Shown piece by piece: positions 18,124 to 25,370 of a stretch of 64,000 nt of DNA. The notes under the pieces are model-generated. The model saw only the letters and a list, made by a program, of their open reading frames with translations, was not told the origin of the DNA and searched no databases. The position numbers were made by a program, and so were the translations under genes. Origin of the DNA: Spirosoma foliorum (lineage in GTDB: Bacteria > Bacteroidota > Bacteroidia > Cytophagales > Spirosomataceae); contig NZ_CP059732.1 in NCBI RefSeq assembly GCF_014117325.1, positions 1,364,001 through 1,428,000 of the forward strand. The letters are read 5' to 3'. Positions within the stretch are counted from its first letter, which is position 1; every line of letters begins with the position of its first letter.

Positions 18124-18540
18124 TTACGCCTTAATCACTGCCACCGTAAGGCGACTTACACAAACTAGCTTACCTTGTTCATCGGCAATCCGGATGTCCC
18201 AAACGTGTGTAGTACGCCCTGTATGAATAGGTGTGCAGCGACCGTAAACCCAGCCTTCGCGTACGGACCGCAGGTGATTCGCGTTGATTTCAAGCCCAAC
18301 GGCACGTTGCGTAGTTGGGTCATCCAATAACATATAGGAAGCTACGCTGCCCAGAGTTTCGGCCAACACCACCGAGGCTCCTCCGTGAAGAATACCAAAC
18401 GGCTGGTGTGTCCGTTTGTCAACGGGCATACGGGCAATCAAATAGCCTTCGCCGGCTTCTATGAACTCAATGCCAAGATGCTTGCCAATAGAGTCGTTAT
18501 GGATAAAATCAAGTGCATTTAGATCGAAGCCCGCTTTCAT
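18124..18540 (-). CDS. PaaI/MenI-type hotdog-fold thioesterase
   Basis: A 138-residue single hotdog domain. Motif HGGASVVLAETLGSVASYM contains the catalytic His-Gly and the Glu of the YdiI/EntH/MenI type; IHTGRTTHVWDIRI closes the fold. It hydrolyses acyl-CoA thioesters; MenI acts on 1,4-dihydroxy-2-naphthoyl-CoA in menaquinone synthesis, which most Bacteroidota need, but no menaquinone genes are nearby, so the substrate is not fixed. It is 28 bases upstream of the membrane-protein gene in the same direction. Confidence 0.85.
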   Translation of the reverse strand: MKAGFDLNALDFIHNDSIGKHLGIEFIEAGEGYLIARMPVDKRTHQPFGILHGGASVVLAETLGSVASYMLLDDPTTQRAVGLEINANHLRSVREGWVYGRCTPIHTGRTTHVWDIRIADEQGKLVCVSRLTVAVIKA

Positions 18541-18677
18541 AGTGATCAGGATTAAAACGTTTAGGTTACATAATAGAAGTTTAATGTGTCAATTTTACGC
18601 TAAGGCGCTGAAATCAGTAACATTAAGCTTGAAACATGGAACCTGAACGAGTAAATTGACGTGTTTTATGTAATTTT

Positions 18678-19361
18678 GTGGTTCAAATTTGGGAAAAATT
18701 GCCAATTGGCAAGCGGAAAGGTTTGGCACAAAAAACAATTTATCTGATTCGCCACGGCGAAACCGACTATAACCGCCGGGGGATAGTACAGGGTAGTGGG
18801 GTTAATTCGGACCTCAACGAGATGGGACGGGCGCAGGCAATGGCGTTTTTTCAGGCTTACCAGCACGTACCGTTTAACAAAATTTACATCTCCGGACTGA
18901 TTCGCACCTACCAGACCGTCGAGCCATTTATCGAGTTGGGCTTACCATACGAAAAACTCACAGGTCTGAATGAGATTAGCTGGGGTGTTATGGAAGGTAA
19001 GGCTCCCGGTAATTTAGACAATGAGTATTACCGGGCACTAATCGAAGCCTGGGAGTCTGGCCAAACAGATCGGGCTACCGATGGCGGAGAAAGTCCTGAA
19101 CAAGTCGTTGAACGCCAGAAAGTAGCCATAGATACGATCCTTTCGCATCCAGAAGAAGAACTGGTTTTGGTGGCAATGCATGGGCGGGCTATGCGTATCC
19201 TGCTTTGCTGGCTTACGAATCTGCCGCTCTCGCAGATGGATCATTTCGAGCATAGTAACCTGTGCCTTTATAAACTCTCATACGATTACGCAACAGCCCA
19301 GTTTACGATTGAATTGACCAACGATACAGCTCACCTGTTATCGCTGGCACTCATGCAGTAA
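18678..19361 (+). CDS. Histidine phosphatase (phosphoglycerate mutase-like)
   Basis: Phosphohistidine superfamily, about 213 to 227 residues. The active-site motif is YLIRHGETDYNRRG and the second histidine is VAMHGRAMRILL. The start is uncertain: the GTG at 18678 overlaps a TAATTTTG promoter-like element (18671-18678), so a TTG start at 18723 giving AQKTIYLIRHGE is at least as likely. The fold removes phosphate from sugars, nucleotides or proteins. The VQGSGVNSDLNEMGR stretch is like broad-specificity Gpm-like phosphatases. It is followed by the LytS-type kinase gene on the same strand. Confidence 0.88.
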   Translation: MVQIWEKLPIGKRKGLAQKTIYLIRHGETDYNRRGIVQGSGVNSDLNEMGRAQAMAFFQAYQHVPFNKIYISGLIRTYQTVEPFIELGLPYEKLTGLNEISWGVMEGKAPGNLDNEYYRALIEAWESGQTDRATDGGESPEQVVERQKVAIDTILSHPEEELVLVAMHGRAMRILLCWLTNLPLSQMDHFEHSNLCLYKLSYDYATAQFTIELTNDTAHLLSLALMQ

Positions 19362-19502
19362 CTGACTGTTTGTATAGGTTACCAGTTATCAGCAACCATC
19401 GGCCGATAATCCACGTATATACCCACTGATAACTGTGGACTGTGAAACTGCTCGCTAAAGGCTGTATATTCGCTTTCTGCCTAAAGGGCATGGTGTAACG
19501 AA

Positions 19503-20618
19503 ATGGGAATGTCAAAGCAGAAAATATATTGGTTTTGTCAGTTTTTTGGCTGGACACTCCTCATTCTGGTGGAGTACACGGCCTATTTGCTGCAAGACGG
19601 CTTTGATCCTGACACACTCTATTTAGCAATTGCCAATATTTTTCTGGGAATTACCCTGACCCATTTGTACCGACTGATGATCCGGCGGTGGAATTGGGTT
19701 CGGTTACCCTTTTTTCGGTTAGCCCCACGCGTGTTGCTGTCGGTTTTCGTGCTGGCGCTGATCATGACGATGGTGAATCTGCCGATGGATCGTCTCATTG
19801 TACCGCAGCACCTCATCGATGAACCCTGGCCTTTAATTGGCTATATAATGACCTGGGGCAAAAACATGCTGACCTGGGTGCTAACTTACACGGCTTATCA
19901 TTACGTTGAGGAAAATCGGAATGCGGAGATTGAGAAAATTCTGCTCAAAACAAATATTCGCGAAACAGAGGCCAAAGTGTTGCGCTCCCAACTGAATCCT
20001 CATTTCGTGTTTAATGCCCTCAACAGTATTCGGGCGTTGGTGTACGAAAATCCCACTAAAGCCCAACAGGGTATTACACAACTATCTAATCTACTACGAA
20101 ATTCGCTGCTGGCCGACCGACGGAAAACGGTTGAGTTACGGGAAGAAATCAAAACTGTAGAGGATTATCTGGCCCTCGAAAAAGTCCGTTACGAAGACCG
20201 ACTTACGTCGTATATCGATCTGGATGGCCGCACCCTTTTCTGGCAGGTGCCGCCTATGATGTTGCAGACCCTTGTTGAGAATGCCATCAAGCATGGCGTA
20301 TCGACGGCTATTCGTGGGGGCTTTGTGGATGTACGCTCCAGTATTGTATCTCGTGATGACGGACCGGATAAGTTGCATATCATTATCCGTAACACGGGGG
20401 TACTGGGCGATAAAAAAGCGTCGGGTGGGTTTGGCCTGGCGAACACGGCCCAACGACTCGAATTACTGTACGGCTCAGAAGCTCAATTTCATATTTTTCA
20501 GGAAGATGATGATCAGGACACCGGTCCCGTTGTTTGTGCTGAAATTACCATTCCTGCCCAGTCGGAGGGCATGTTCCGACGCGAAAAACAGTCGTTAGGA
20601 GTTAGGAGCGGGGAGTGA
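19503..20618 (+). CDS. LytS-family sensor histidine kinase
   Basis: A 371-residue membrane kinase. Four membrane helices (residues 12-32, 42-60, 75-95, 115-135) lack any extracytoplasmic sensor domain; then a short coiled coil and a His_kinase domain with the phospho-acceptor box LNPHFVFNALNSIR, the N box VENAIKHG, and the ATP-lid GGFGLANTAQRL. It is paired with the LytTR regulator 98 bases downstream. The signal is unknown. The last codons (GVRSGE) lie within the inverted repeat that follows. A second pair of the same class is at 46.8-48.8 kb. Confidence 0.92.
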   Translation: MGMSKQKIYWFCQFFGWTLLILVEYTAYLLQDGFDPDTLYLAIANIFLGITLTHLYRLMIRRWNWVRLPFFRLAPRVLLSVFVLALIMTMVNLPMDRLIVPQHLIDEPWPLIGYIMTWGKNMLTWVLTYTAYHYVEENRNAEIEKILLKTNIRETEAKVLRSQLNPHFVFNALNSIRALVYENPTKAQQGITQLSNLLRNSLLADRRKTVELREEIKTVEDYLALEKVRYEDRLTSYIDLDGRTLFWQVPPMMLQTLVENAIKHGVSTAIRGGFVDVRSSIVSRDDGPDKLHIIIRNTGVLGDKKASGGFGLANTAQRLELLYGSEAQFHIFQEDDDQDTGPVVCAEITIPAQSEGMFRREKQSLGVRSGE

Positions 20619-20685
20619 GGAGTTGTTAACCAGGAGAACGTATTTACAAGAAACACGCCCTCCTCACTTCTCGCTCCTAACTCCT
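20597..20685. repeat. 26-bp inverted repeat between kinase and regulator genes
   Basis: Arms 20597-20622 and 20660-20685, built of aggagttaggag units, match except for two G-to-A differences that still allow G-U pairs on the plus-strand transcript. The left arm begins inside the last codons of the kinase, so it could partially terminate or cleave between the two co-directional genes. Confidence 0.75.
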
Positions 20686-20716
20686 CTTTCCTTACGTCTC
20701 ACTACCTTACTAAACT

Positions 20717-21451
20717 ATGAAAACCCTGATCATTGACGATGAACGCTTAGCCCGAAATGAACTTCGTCGGCTGCTCGAAAACTTTCCAAAAATTCAGATT
20801 ATTGGCGAAGCGGCCAATGCGGATGAGGCTCTACCCATGATTGACGAACTGGAGCCAGAACTCCTGTTTCTGGATATTCAGATGCCCGGTAAAAACGGAT
20901 TCGAGTTGTTGCAGTCCATCGAAGGCAAAACGCCGGAAGTTATTTTTACGACTGCCTTCGACGAATACGCGATCAAAGCGTTCGAATTCAATGCACTCGA
21001 TTACCTGCTTAAACCTGTTGAACTGGCTCGTTTATCGGAGGCCATTCACCGCGTAGAAGAAGAACTTCATGTGCCTGAAGCATCAGGGGCAACAGGAGGA
21101 ATCGCGTCAAAAATTCTGGGTGAGAATGATCAGGTGTTCGTGAAAGATGGCGAAAAGTGCTGGTTTGTGAAATTGGGCAAAGTGCGCCTGTTCGAATCGA
21201 TGGGGAACTACGTTCGACTCTATTTCGACGATCAGAAGCCCCTGGTCCTTAAGTCATTAAATGCGCTTGAAGATCGACTCAATCCGGCTACATTTTTCCG
21301 GGCTAATCGCAAACACATCATTAACCTGCAATGGATCGAAAAAATTGAACCCTGGTTTAGTGGAGGGTTGCTGGTGACGTTGCGTGGGGGCGATAAAATC
21401 GAAATTAGCCGTCGACAGGCTATTCGGTTTAAAGATTTGTTAAGTTTGTAG
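20717..21451 (+). CDS. LytTR-family response regulator
   Basis: A 244-residue protein. The receiver domain (residues 1-117) carries the acidic pair at the N-terminus (IIDDERLAR), phospho-acceptor Asp in LFLDIQMPG, the Thr in TTAFDEY and Lys in YLLKPVEL. The C-terminal LytTR DNA-binding domain (residues 145-244) has the FFRANRKHIINLQWI and LVTLRGGDKIEISRRQA signatures. It should be phosphorylated by the adjacent LytS-type kinase and bind direct repeats upstream of its targets. The target genes are not visible from this window. Confidence 0.94.
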   Translation: MKTLIIDDERLARNELRRLLENFPKIQIIGEAANADEALPMIDELEPELLFLDIQMPGKNGFELLQSIEGKTPEVIFTTAFDEYAIKAFEFNALDYLLKPVELARLSEAIHRVEEELHVPEASGATGGIASKILGENDQVFVKDGEKCWFVKLGKVRLFESMGNYVRLYFDDQKPLVLKSLNALEDRLNPATFFRANRKHIINLQWIEKIEPWFSGGLLVTLRGGDKIEISRRQAIRFKDLLSL

Positions 21452-21535
21452 TGCGGGTAGTTAGGTGAAATGGGTAGAAATGTGTCTGATAGCTAATGAA
21501 CTGCCCGTTTCTTCTAATTACCATACTTGCTCTTC

Positions 21536-22327
21536 ATGAAGTACCTTGCTGCAACGTTATTCTTACTTTTTCTCTTTTCTGCCTGTCACTCTACAAATTC
21601 AGGGTCGCCCGTTTTAGAGCGTCAACATTATACCTTTACTGGCTCAGCTCGTTGTGATACAACCAGTAATACAGGGGTAGGGGTCGACGTTTCGTACATT
21701 TTGTTAAAAGACGACTCCGAAGGGGCCCGTAAAATTAATGATAGCCTGCGTTTACTGGCTGTGAATAGTGTAGTGGGCTGGCTCGATAGCGCCACTGTAG
21801 GAAGTCACCCAGAAGCCCGGACAGATCTGGCTAAGGCGGCTTCACTCTTCGCTTCCGATTACGAAGCCGTTCGAAAAGAAATGGGCAATTTTGGCGGTTG
21901 CTGGGAGCTGGAAACCAAAGCCGACACGGTGCATGCGGGCTCAAAGGCGCTGACGGTGAAGATTGAGACCTACGCTTATACAGGGGGCGCCCATCCTAAT
22001 TCGAACCTGGCTTTCTATACATTTGACCGCGAAACAGGCCGAATATTAACCCTGAACGACATGATTGCTGACACAACGGCTTTGCTCGGCGTGCTCGAAC
22101 AGGCGTTTCGACAGCAACAAAACTTGTTGCCCAAAGTAAATCTCGAAGAGCAGGGCTACTTCCTGCGCGATGGACGATTCTTTCTGCCCGCCAACGTAGG
22201 CACCAGTCGAGAGGGAATGGTTTTCTACTATAATCCCTATGAAATTGCGGCTTACGCGGTAGGACCAATTCAGGTAACTGTACCGTACGAAAAGCTAAAC
22301 GGTATCCTCCGCGACGATTGGTTGTAA
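21536..22327 (+). CDS. DUF3298/DUF4163 lipoprotein
   Basis: About 263 residues from the ATG at 21536 (a TTG at 21527 would add three). A lipoprotein signal peptide has lipobox FSACHS, with the cysteine at about residue 16. The soluble part carries a PdaC/DUF4163-like N-terminal region and a C-terminal DUF3298 domain, both recognised from the pattern AYTGGAHPNSNLAFYTFD and the EGMVFYYNPYEIAAYAVGP block. These domains occur in secreted peptidoglycan-linked or anti-sigma-like proteins (RsiV), possibly in wall sensing. It follows the LytTR regulator by about 85 bases and may be co-transcribed. Confidence 0.85.
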   Translation: MKYLAATLFLLFLFSACHSTNSGSPVLERQHYTFTGSARCDTTSNTGVGVDVSYILLKDDSEGARKINDSLRLLAVNSVVGWLDSATVGSHPEARTDLAKAASLFASDYEAVRKEMGNFGGCWELETKADTVHAGSKALTVKIETYAYTGGAHPNSNLAFYTFDRETGRILTLNDMIADTTALLGVLEQAFRQQQNLLPKVNLEEQGYFLRDGRFFLPANVGTSREGMVFYYNPYEIAAYAVGPIQVTVPYEKLNGILRDDWL

Positions 22328-22346
22328 GTGATGATTACGAATTCAG

Positions 22347-22460
22347 TTAGCTTCCCTTTTGGAGTAAAGCCAGCAGTTTTTTGTTAAAATCGGCCGTCTG
22401 ATCGCCAAGGCTGGAAAAAAAGGCTTTGTCGAAGGCTTCAACGGCCTCCTTAATCGGCAT
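22347..22460 (-). CDS. Possible small ORF (37 residues)
   Basis: An open frame from ATG (complement 22458-22460) to TAA at 22347, encoding a charged amphipathic peptide, MPIKEAVEAFDKAFFSSLGD and onward. The frame is open for a further nine codons upstream of the ATG, up to a stop. It has no visible homology to named domains and no clear promoter. It may be a real small gene, a remnant of a longer one, or chance. Confidence 0.25.
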   Translation of the reverse strand: MPIKEAVEAFDKAFFSSLGDQTADFNKKLLALLQKGS

Positions 22461-22526
22461 TGCTTTGTAATGAATAGTAGCTGGTTTGCACGCTAGCCAC
22501 TACATAACGTATAAACTCGAAACGAA

Positions 22527-22820
22527 ATGACACTTGAGCAGTTTACTCTCTCCTTATCTCAACAGCAGCCTCCCACCGACCTCCACCCGATTCTGCAAGG
22601 TTTATGGTACGACGCGAAGGACGATTGGGAGGCTGCTCATAACATCGCTCAAAGCCGGGAGGGAACTCAGGTCTACGATCGGTTGCATGCATACCTACAT
22701 CGTAAAGAAGGCGATCGCTACAACGCCAACTATTGGTACCGTCGAGCAGGAGCTTCGTTTTTTGACGGCTCTTTAAAGGACGAATGGAAGGTGTTAGTTC
22801 AACAGATGTTGGAAGCCTAA
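22527..22820 (+). CDS. Small conserved hypothetical protein
   Basis: A 97-residue, soluble, aromatic- and histidine-rich helical protein with motifs LWYDAKDDWEAAHNIAQ and YDRLHAYLHRKEGD, then ANYWYRRAG. The pattern of helices resembles a short TPR-like or alpha-helical fold, and the histidines and tryptophans could bind a ligand; neither is shown. No signal peptide. It is convergent with the truncated-haemoglobin gene. I recall close relatives in other bacteria but no function. Confidence 0.75.
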   Translation: MTLEQFTLSLSQQQPPTDLHPILQGLWYDAKDDWEAAHNIAQSREGTQVYDRLHAYLHRKEGDRYNANYWYRRAGASFFDGSLKDEWKVLVQQMLEA

Positions 22821-22827
22821 TCAGGAA

Positions 22828-23310
22828 TTAAGGGACGTAAGGTCCACCAGTTTCGCCCCAACCCCAGGTTGGCATAGGAGCATCAATTGCTTCGCCAACA
22901 GAGTCGGCGTTGGAATTTATAACGGCCAATCGAGAACCCCATTCCAGGTAGCCAACCAACGCCGAGCGGAACTCCGGGTCATCAGGCAGTCCAACTGTAT
23001 CGGCAGTGTCCAGAATTAAGTCAATCCAGCGTTTGCGCTGATTCTCGGTTAGGTATTTGCCTAAGTGTTTGTGAATCATTGTATAATGGCTGCCCTCTTC
23101 GCTACTGTAGCGGGCTGGGCCACGGAACACTTCGGCAATGAAATGGGCGACATGCTTGGCATGTTCGGGGGCCATTCCCCGAAAAACGGGTTCCAGAATT
23201 GAGTCCTGATGAACACGCTGGTAAAATAGATCTGTCCAGGCTTCAAAGTTTTCCATACCACCTGCCCACTCGTATAAAGTCGGTACTGTTGCTTTTGGCT
23301 GAGTTTCCAT
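22828..23310 (-). CDS. Group II truncated haemoglobin
   Basis: About 160 residues from METQPKATVP (ATG complement 23308-23310); an upstream open frame is probably not coding. The 2-on-2 globin pattern is present: TLYEWAGGMENFEAWTDLFY (helices A/B), VFRGMAPEHAKHVAHFIAEV (helix E), HYTMIHKHLGKYLTE with the likely proximal histidine, and the conserved tryptophan of group II in NQRKRWIDLIL. Such proteins bind oxygen or NO and often serve detoxification. Upstream lies a 22-bp inverted repeat. Confidence 0.85.
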   Translation of the reverse strand: METQPKATVPTLYEWAGGMENFEAWTDLFYQRVHQDSILEPVFRGMAPEHAKHVAHFIAEVFRGPARYSSEEGSHYTMIHKHLGKYLTENQRKRWIDLILDTADTVGLPDDPEFRSALVGYLEWGSRLAVINSNADSVGEAIDAPMPTWGWGETGGPYVP

Positions 23311-23314
23311 ATTA

Positions 23315-23420
23315 ATAGCACGCTGATTGTCAAGATTTATATGATTTACGCAGATTCTAATTGAATCACAACTCATAAAATCTTACCTTATCTTAATTAT
23401 CTTGAAAATCAGCGTGCTAT
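23315..23420. repeat. 22-bp inverted repeat upstream of the globin gene
   Basis: Arms 23315-23336 and 23399-23420 pair with one mismatch over 22 bases; the 62-base loop is AT-rich. It lies between the globin start and the ald terminator. A leader hairpin of the globin mRNA is possible. Confidence 0.6.
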
Positions 23421-23437
23421 TGTTCGTGCATAATGAC

Positions 23438-23470
23438 AAAAAAAAAGGCCGCACTTCGAAAAGTGCGACC
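23438..23470 (-). terminator. Intrinsic terminator of ald
   Basis: On the minus strand a 10-bp hairpin, GGTCGCACTT/AAGTGCGGCC with a TTCG tetraloop, is followed by nine T residues. It lies about 37 bases past the ald stop codon. Confidence 0.92.
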
Positions 23471-23506
23471 TGCGTCTGTCGATGAATAAGTAATATTTTG
23501 AGTAGC

Positions 23507-24640
23507 TTATTGAGCTAGTTCTTCTTCAGTTAATACGGTATTTACATCGGTTAATGGCAACCCAAAAGCTTCGGCCACTCCTTTGTAAACTACTTTGCCT
23601 TCCACAACATTCAGCCCCAACTTAAGGTCGGTGTTGTCACGGCAAGCTTGTTGCCAACCTTTATTAGCCAGTTGCAGCGCGTAAGGGAGCGTAGCGTTGG
23701 TCAATGCGAGTGTGCTTGTGTAAGGCACAGCACCTGGCATATTGGCAACACAGTAGTGAACAACACCATCGATGATAAACGTCGGGTTTTCGTGGGTAGT
23801 TGGGTGACACGTTTCAATACAACCGCCCTGATCAACAGCCACATCGACCAGCACTGTACCTGCCCGCATTTGCTTCAGCATTTCGCGGGTAATGAGGTGA
23901 GGAGCTTTCGCACCTGGAATCAACACAGCTCCAACAATCAGGTCACAGACTTTGATCATCTCCCGAATGTTGTACTCGTTCGACATCATCGTTTGTACGT
24001 TCGGCGGCATAATGTCTGACAGGTAACGCAAACGGGCCAGGCTAACGTCCATGATGGTTACGTGAGCGCCTAAACCGGCTGCCATCTTTGCTGCCTGAGT
24101 GCCAACAATACCACCACCCAAAATGAGGACGTTGGCTGGTTTAACACCCGGTACACCGCCTAGCAAAATACCCCGACCTTTCAGTGGTTTTTCCAAATAT
24201 TTAGCGCCTTCCTGAATCGCCATTCGGCCCGCTACTTCCGACATCGGTACGAGTAGTGGTAAGCTGCGATCTGGGCGTTCAACCGTTTCGTAGGCTAAAC
24301 AAACAGCACCTTTCGCCAGCATTGCCTGCGTCAGTTCTTCCGACGAAGCAAAGTGGAAATAGGTAAATAGTAATTGGTTCTCTTTAATCAGGTTGTACTC
24401 AGAAGCAATGGGCTCCTTAACCTTCATGATCATTTCAGCAATACCATACACATCTTCAATGGTAGGGAGCATAGTAGCGCCTGCTGCAATGTACTCTTCA
24501 TCCTCAAAGCCGCTACCTTCACCCGCATTAACCTGTACATAAACAACATGGCCATGCTTACGAAGCTCGGTTACACCGGCTGGCGTCAGCGCAACGCGGT
24601 TTTCGTTGTTTTTGATTTCTTTGGGAACACCAATAACCAT
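23507..24640 (-). CDS. ald: Alanine dehydrogenase
   Basis: A 377-residue NAD-dependent dehydrogenase that interconverts L-alanine with pyruvate and ammonia. Signatures are MVIGVPKEIKNNENRVALTP at the N-terminus, the catalytic lysine in VKVKEP-like segment (MKVKEPIASEY), the NAD fold GGGIVGTQAAKMAAGLGAH, and DVAVDQGGCIE near the C-terminus. Length is normal. It is divergent from an Lrp/AsnC regulator with 173 bases between starts, an arrangement in which the regulator commonly controls ald in response to alanine. Confidence 0.96.
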   Translation of the reverse strand: MVIGVPKEIKNNENRVALTPAGVTELRKHGHVVYVQVNAGEGSGFEDEEYIAAGATMLPTIEDVYGIAEMIMKVKEPIASEYNLIKENQLLFTYFHFASSEELTQAMLAKGAVCLAYETVERPDRSLPLLVPMSEVAGRMAIQEGAKYLEKPLKGRGILLGGVPGVKPANVLILGGGIVGTQAAKMAAGLGAHVTIMDVSLARLRYLSDIMPPNVQTMMSNEYNIREMIKVCDLIVGAVLIPGAKAPHLITREMLKQMRAGTVLVDVAVDQGGCIETCHPTTHENPTFIIDGVVHYCVANMPGAVPYTSTLALTNATLPYALQLANKGWQQACRDNTDLKLGLNVVEGKVVYKGVAEAFGLPLTDVNTVLTEEELAQ

Positions 24641-24678
24641 AAAGATGACTGTGGTTGGAAGTTGTTACTTTGATTCGA

Positions 24679-24686
24679 CAAAGTTA
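24679..24686 (-). promoter_or_regulatory. Predicted -7 element of ald
   Basis: Minus-strand TAACTTTG fits TAnnTTTG and lies about 38 bases upstream of the ald ATG. The -33 element is not clear. The region up to 24813 is AT-rich and is the natural site for Lrp binding; a loose inverted motif (tctactact / agttagtagga) flanks its centre. Confidence 0.4.
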
Positions 24687-24813
24687 AAACAGGAGTAATT
24701 GTTTTCTACTACTTATTATTTTTTTAGGATATTTAGCCTGTATAGGTTAAGTTAGTAGGAAATAGTTCTATAAACTGGCTAAATCTAGGAGTTATCCCGT
24801 AAATATTCCGCTT

Positions 24814-25275
24814 ATGGATATTGTTGATCAAACCGATCGAAAAATTCTGGACTTATTACAGCAGAATGCCCACCTGACCATTCAGGATATTGGCAAGAAA
24901 ATTAATCTCTCAAAAACGCCGGTTCATGAACGGATCAAGCGACTCGAACGTGAAGGCATCATTGAACGCTATGTGACCATTGTTGATAAGAAAAAGCTGG
25001 GCAACTCACTACTGGTCTATTGTCAGGTAACGCTTGACCGGCAAACGCGCGACGCGTTTACAGCCTTCGAAGTAGATGTTCGAAAATTACCCGATGTGCT
25101 GGAGTGCAATCGGGTATCGGGGACTTTCGATTATTTGCTCAAGATTGTGAGCCGAGATATGGATACCTACAACCATTTCTATCAGGAACAGCTGTCTATT
25201 ATCCCCGGCACCTTACATATAAGTAGCTTTTTCGTTATGTCCGAAATAAAAAACTCGACCGTGGTGCCGGTGTGA
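24814..25275 (+). CDS. Lrp/AsnC-family transcription regulator
   Basis: A 153-residue regulator. The N-terminal HTH (residues 1-60; DQTDRKILDLLQQNAHLTIQ and recognition helix SKTPVHERIKRLEREGII) is followed by the RAM ligand-binding domain (70-150; RVSGTFDYLLKIV). The family binds amino acids and works as dimers and octamers. It is divergent from ald, so L-alanine-responsive control of ald is the simplest expectation. The gene ends near a C/G-rich tail at 25276-25320. Confidence 0.94.
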   Translation: MDIVDQTDRKILDLLQQNAHLTIQDIGKKINLSKTPVHERIKRLEREGIIERYVTIVDKKKLGNSLLVYCQVTLDRQTRDAFTAFEVDVRKLPDVLECNRVSGTFDYLLKIVSRDMDTYNHFYQEQLSIIPGTLHISSFFVMSEIKNSTVVPV

Positions 25276-25370
25276 GCCCCTCCTCTTAGTTCAAGGGGAG
25301 GGGACGGGGGTGGGGTAAAACCTTATCATTTCCTACAAATAGCGACTAATTTTTCGTTAACTTGACCAGC

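Noticed and set aside
19370..19460. Loose inverted repeat ccagttatcag/ctgataactg after the phosphatase gene
   Set aside because: Short and imperfect; may be a decayed member of the hairpin group but not supported well enough to annotate.
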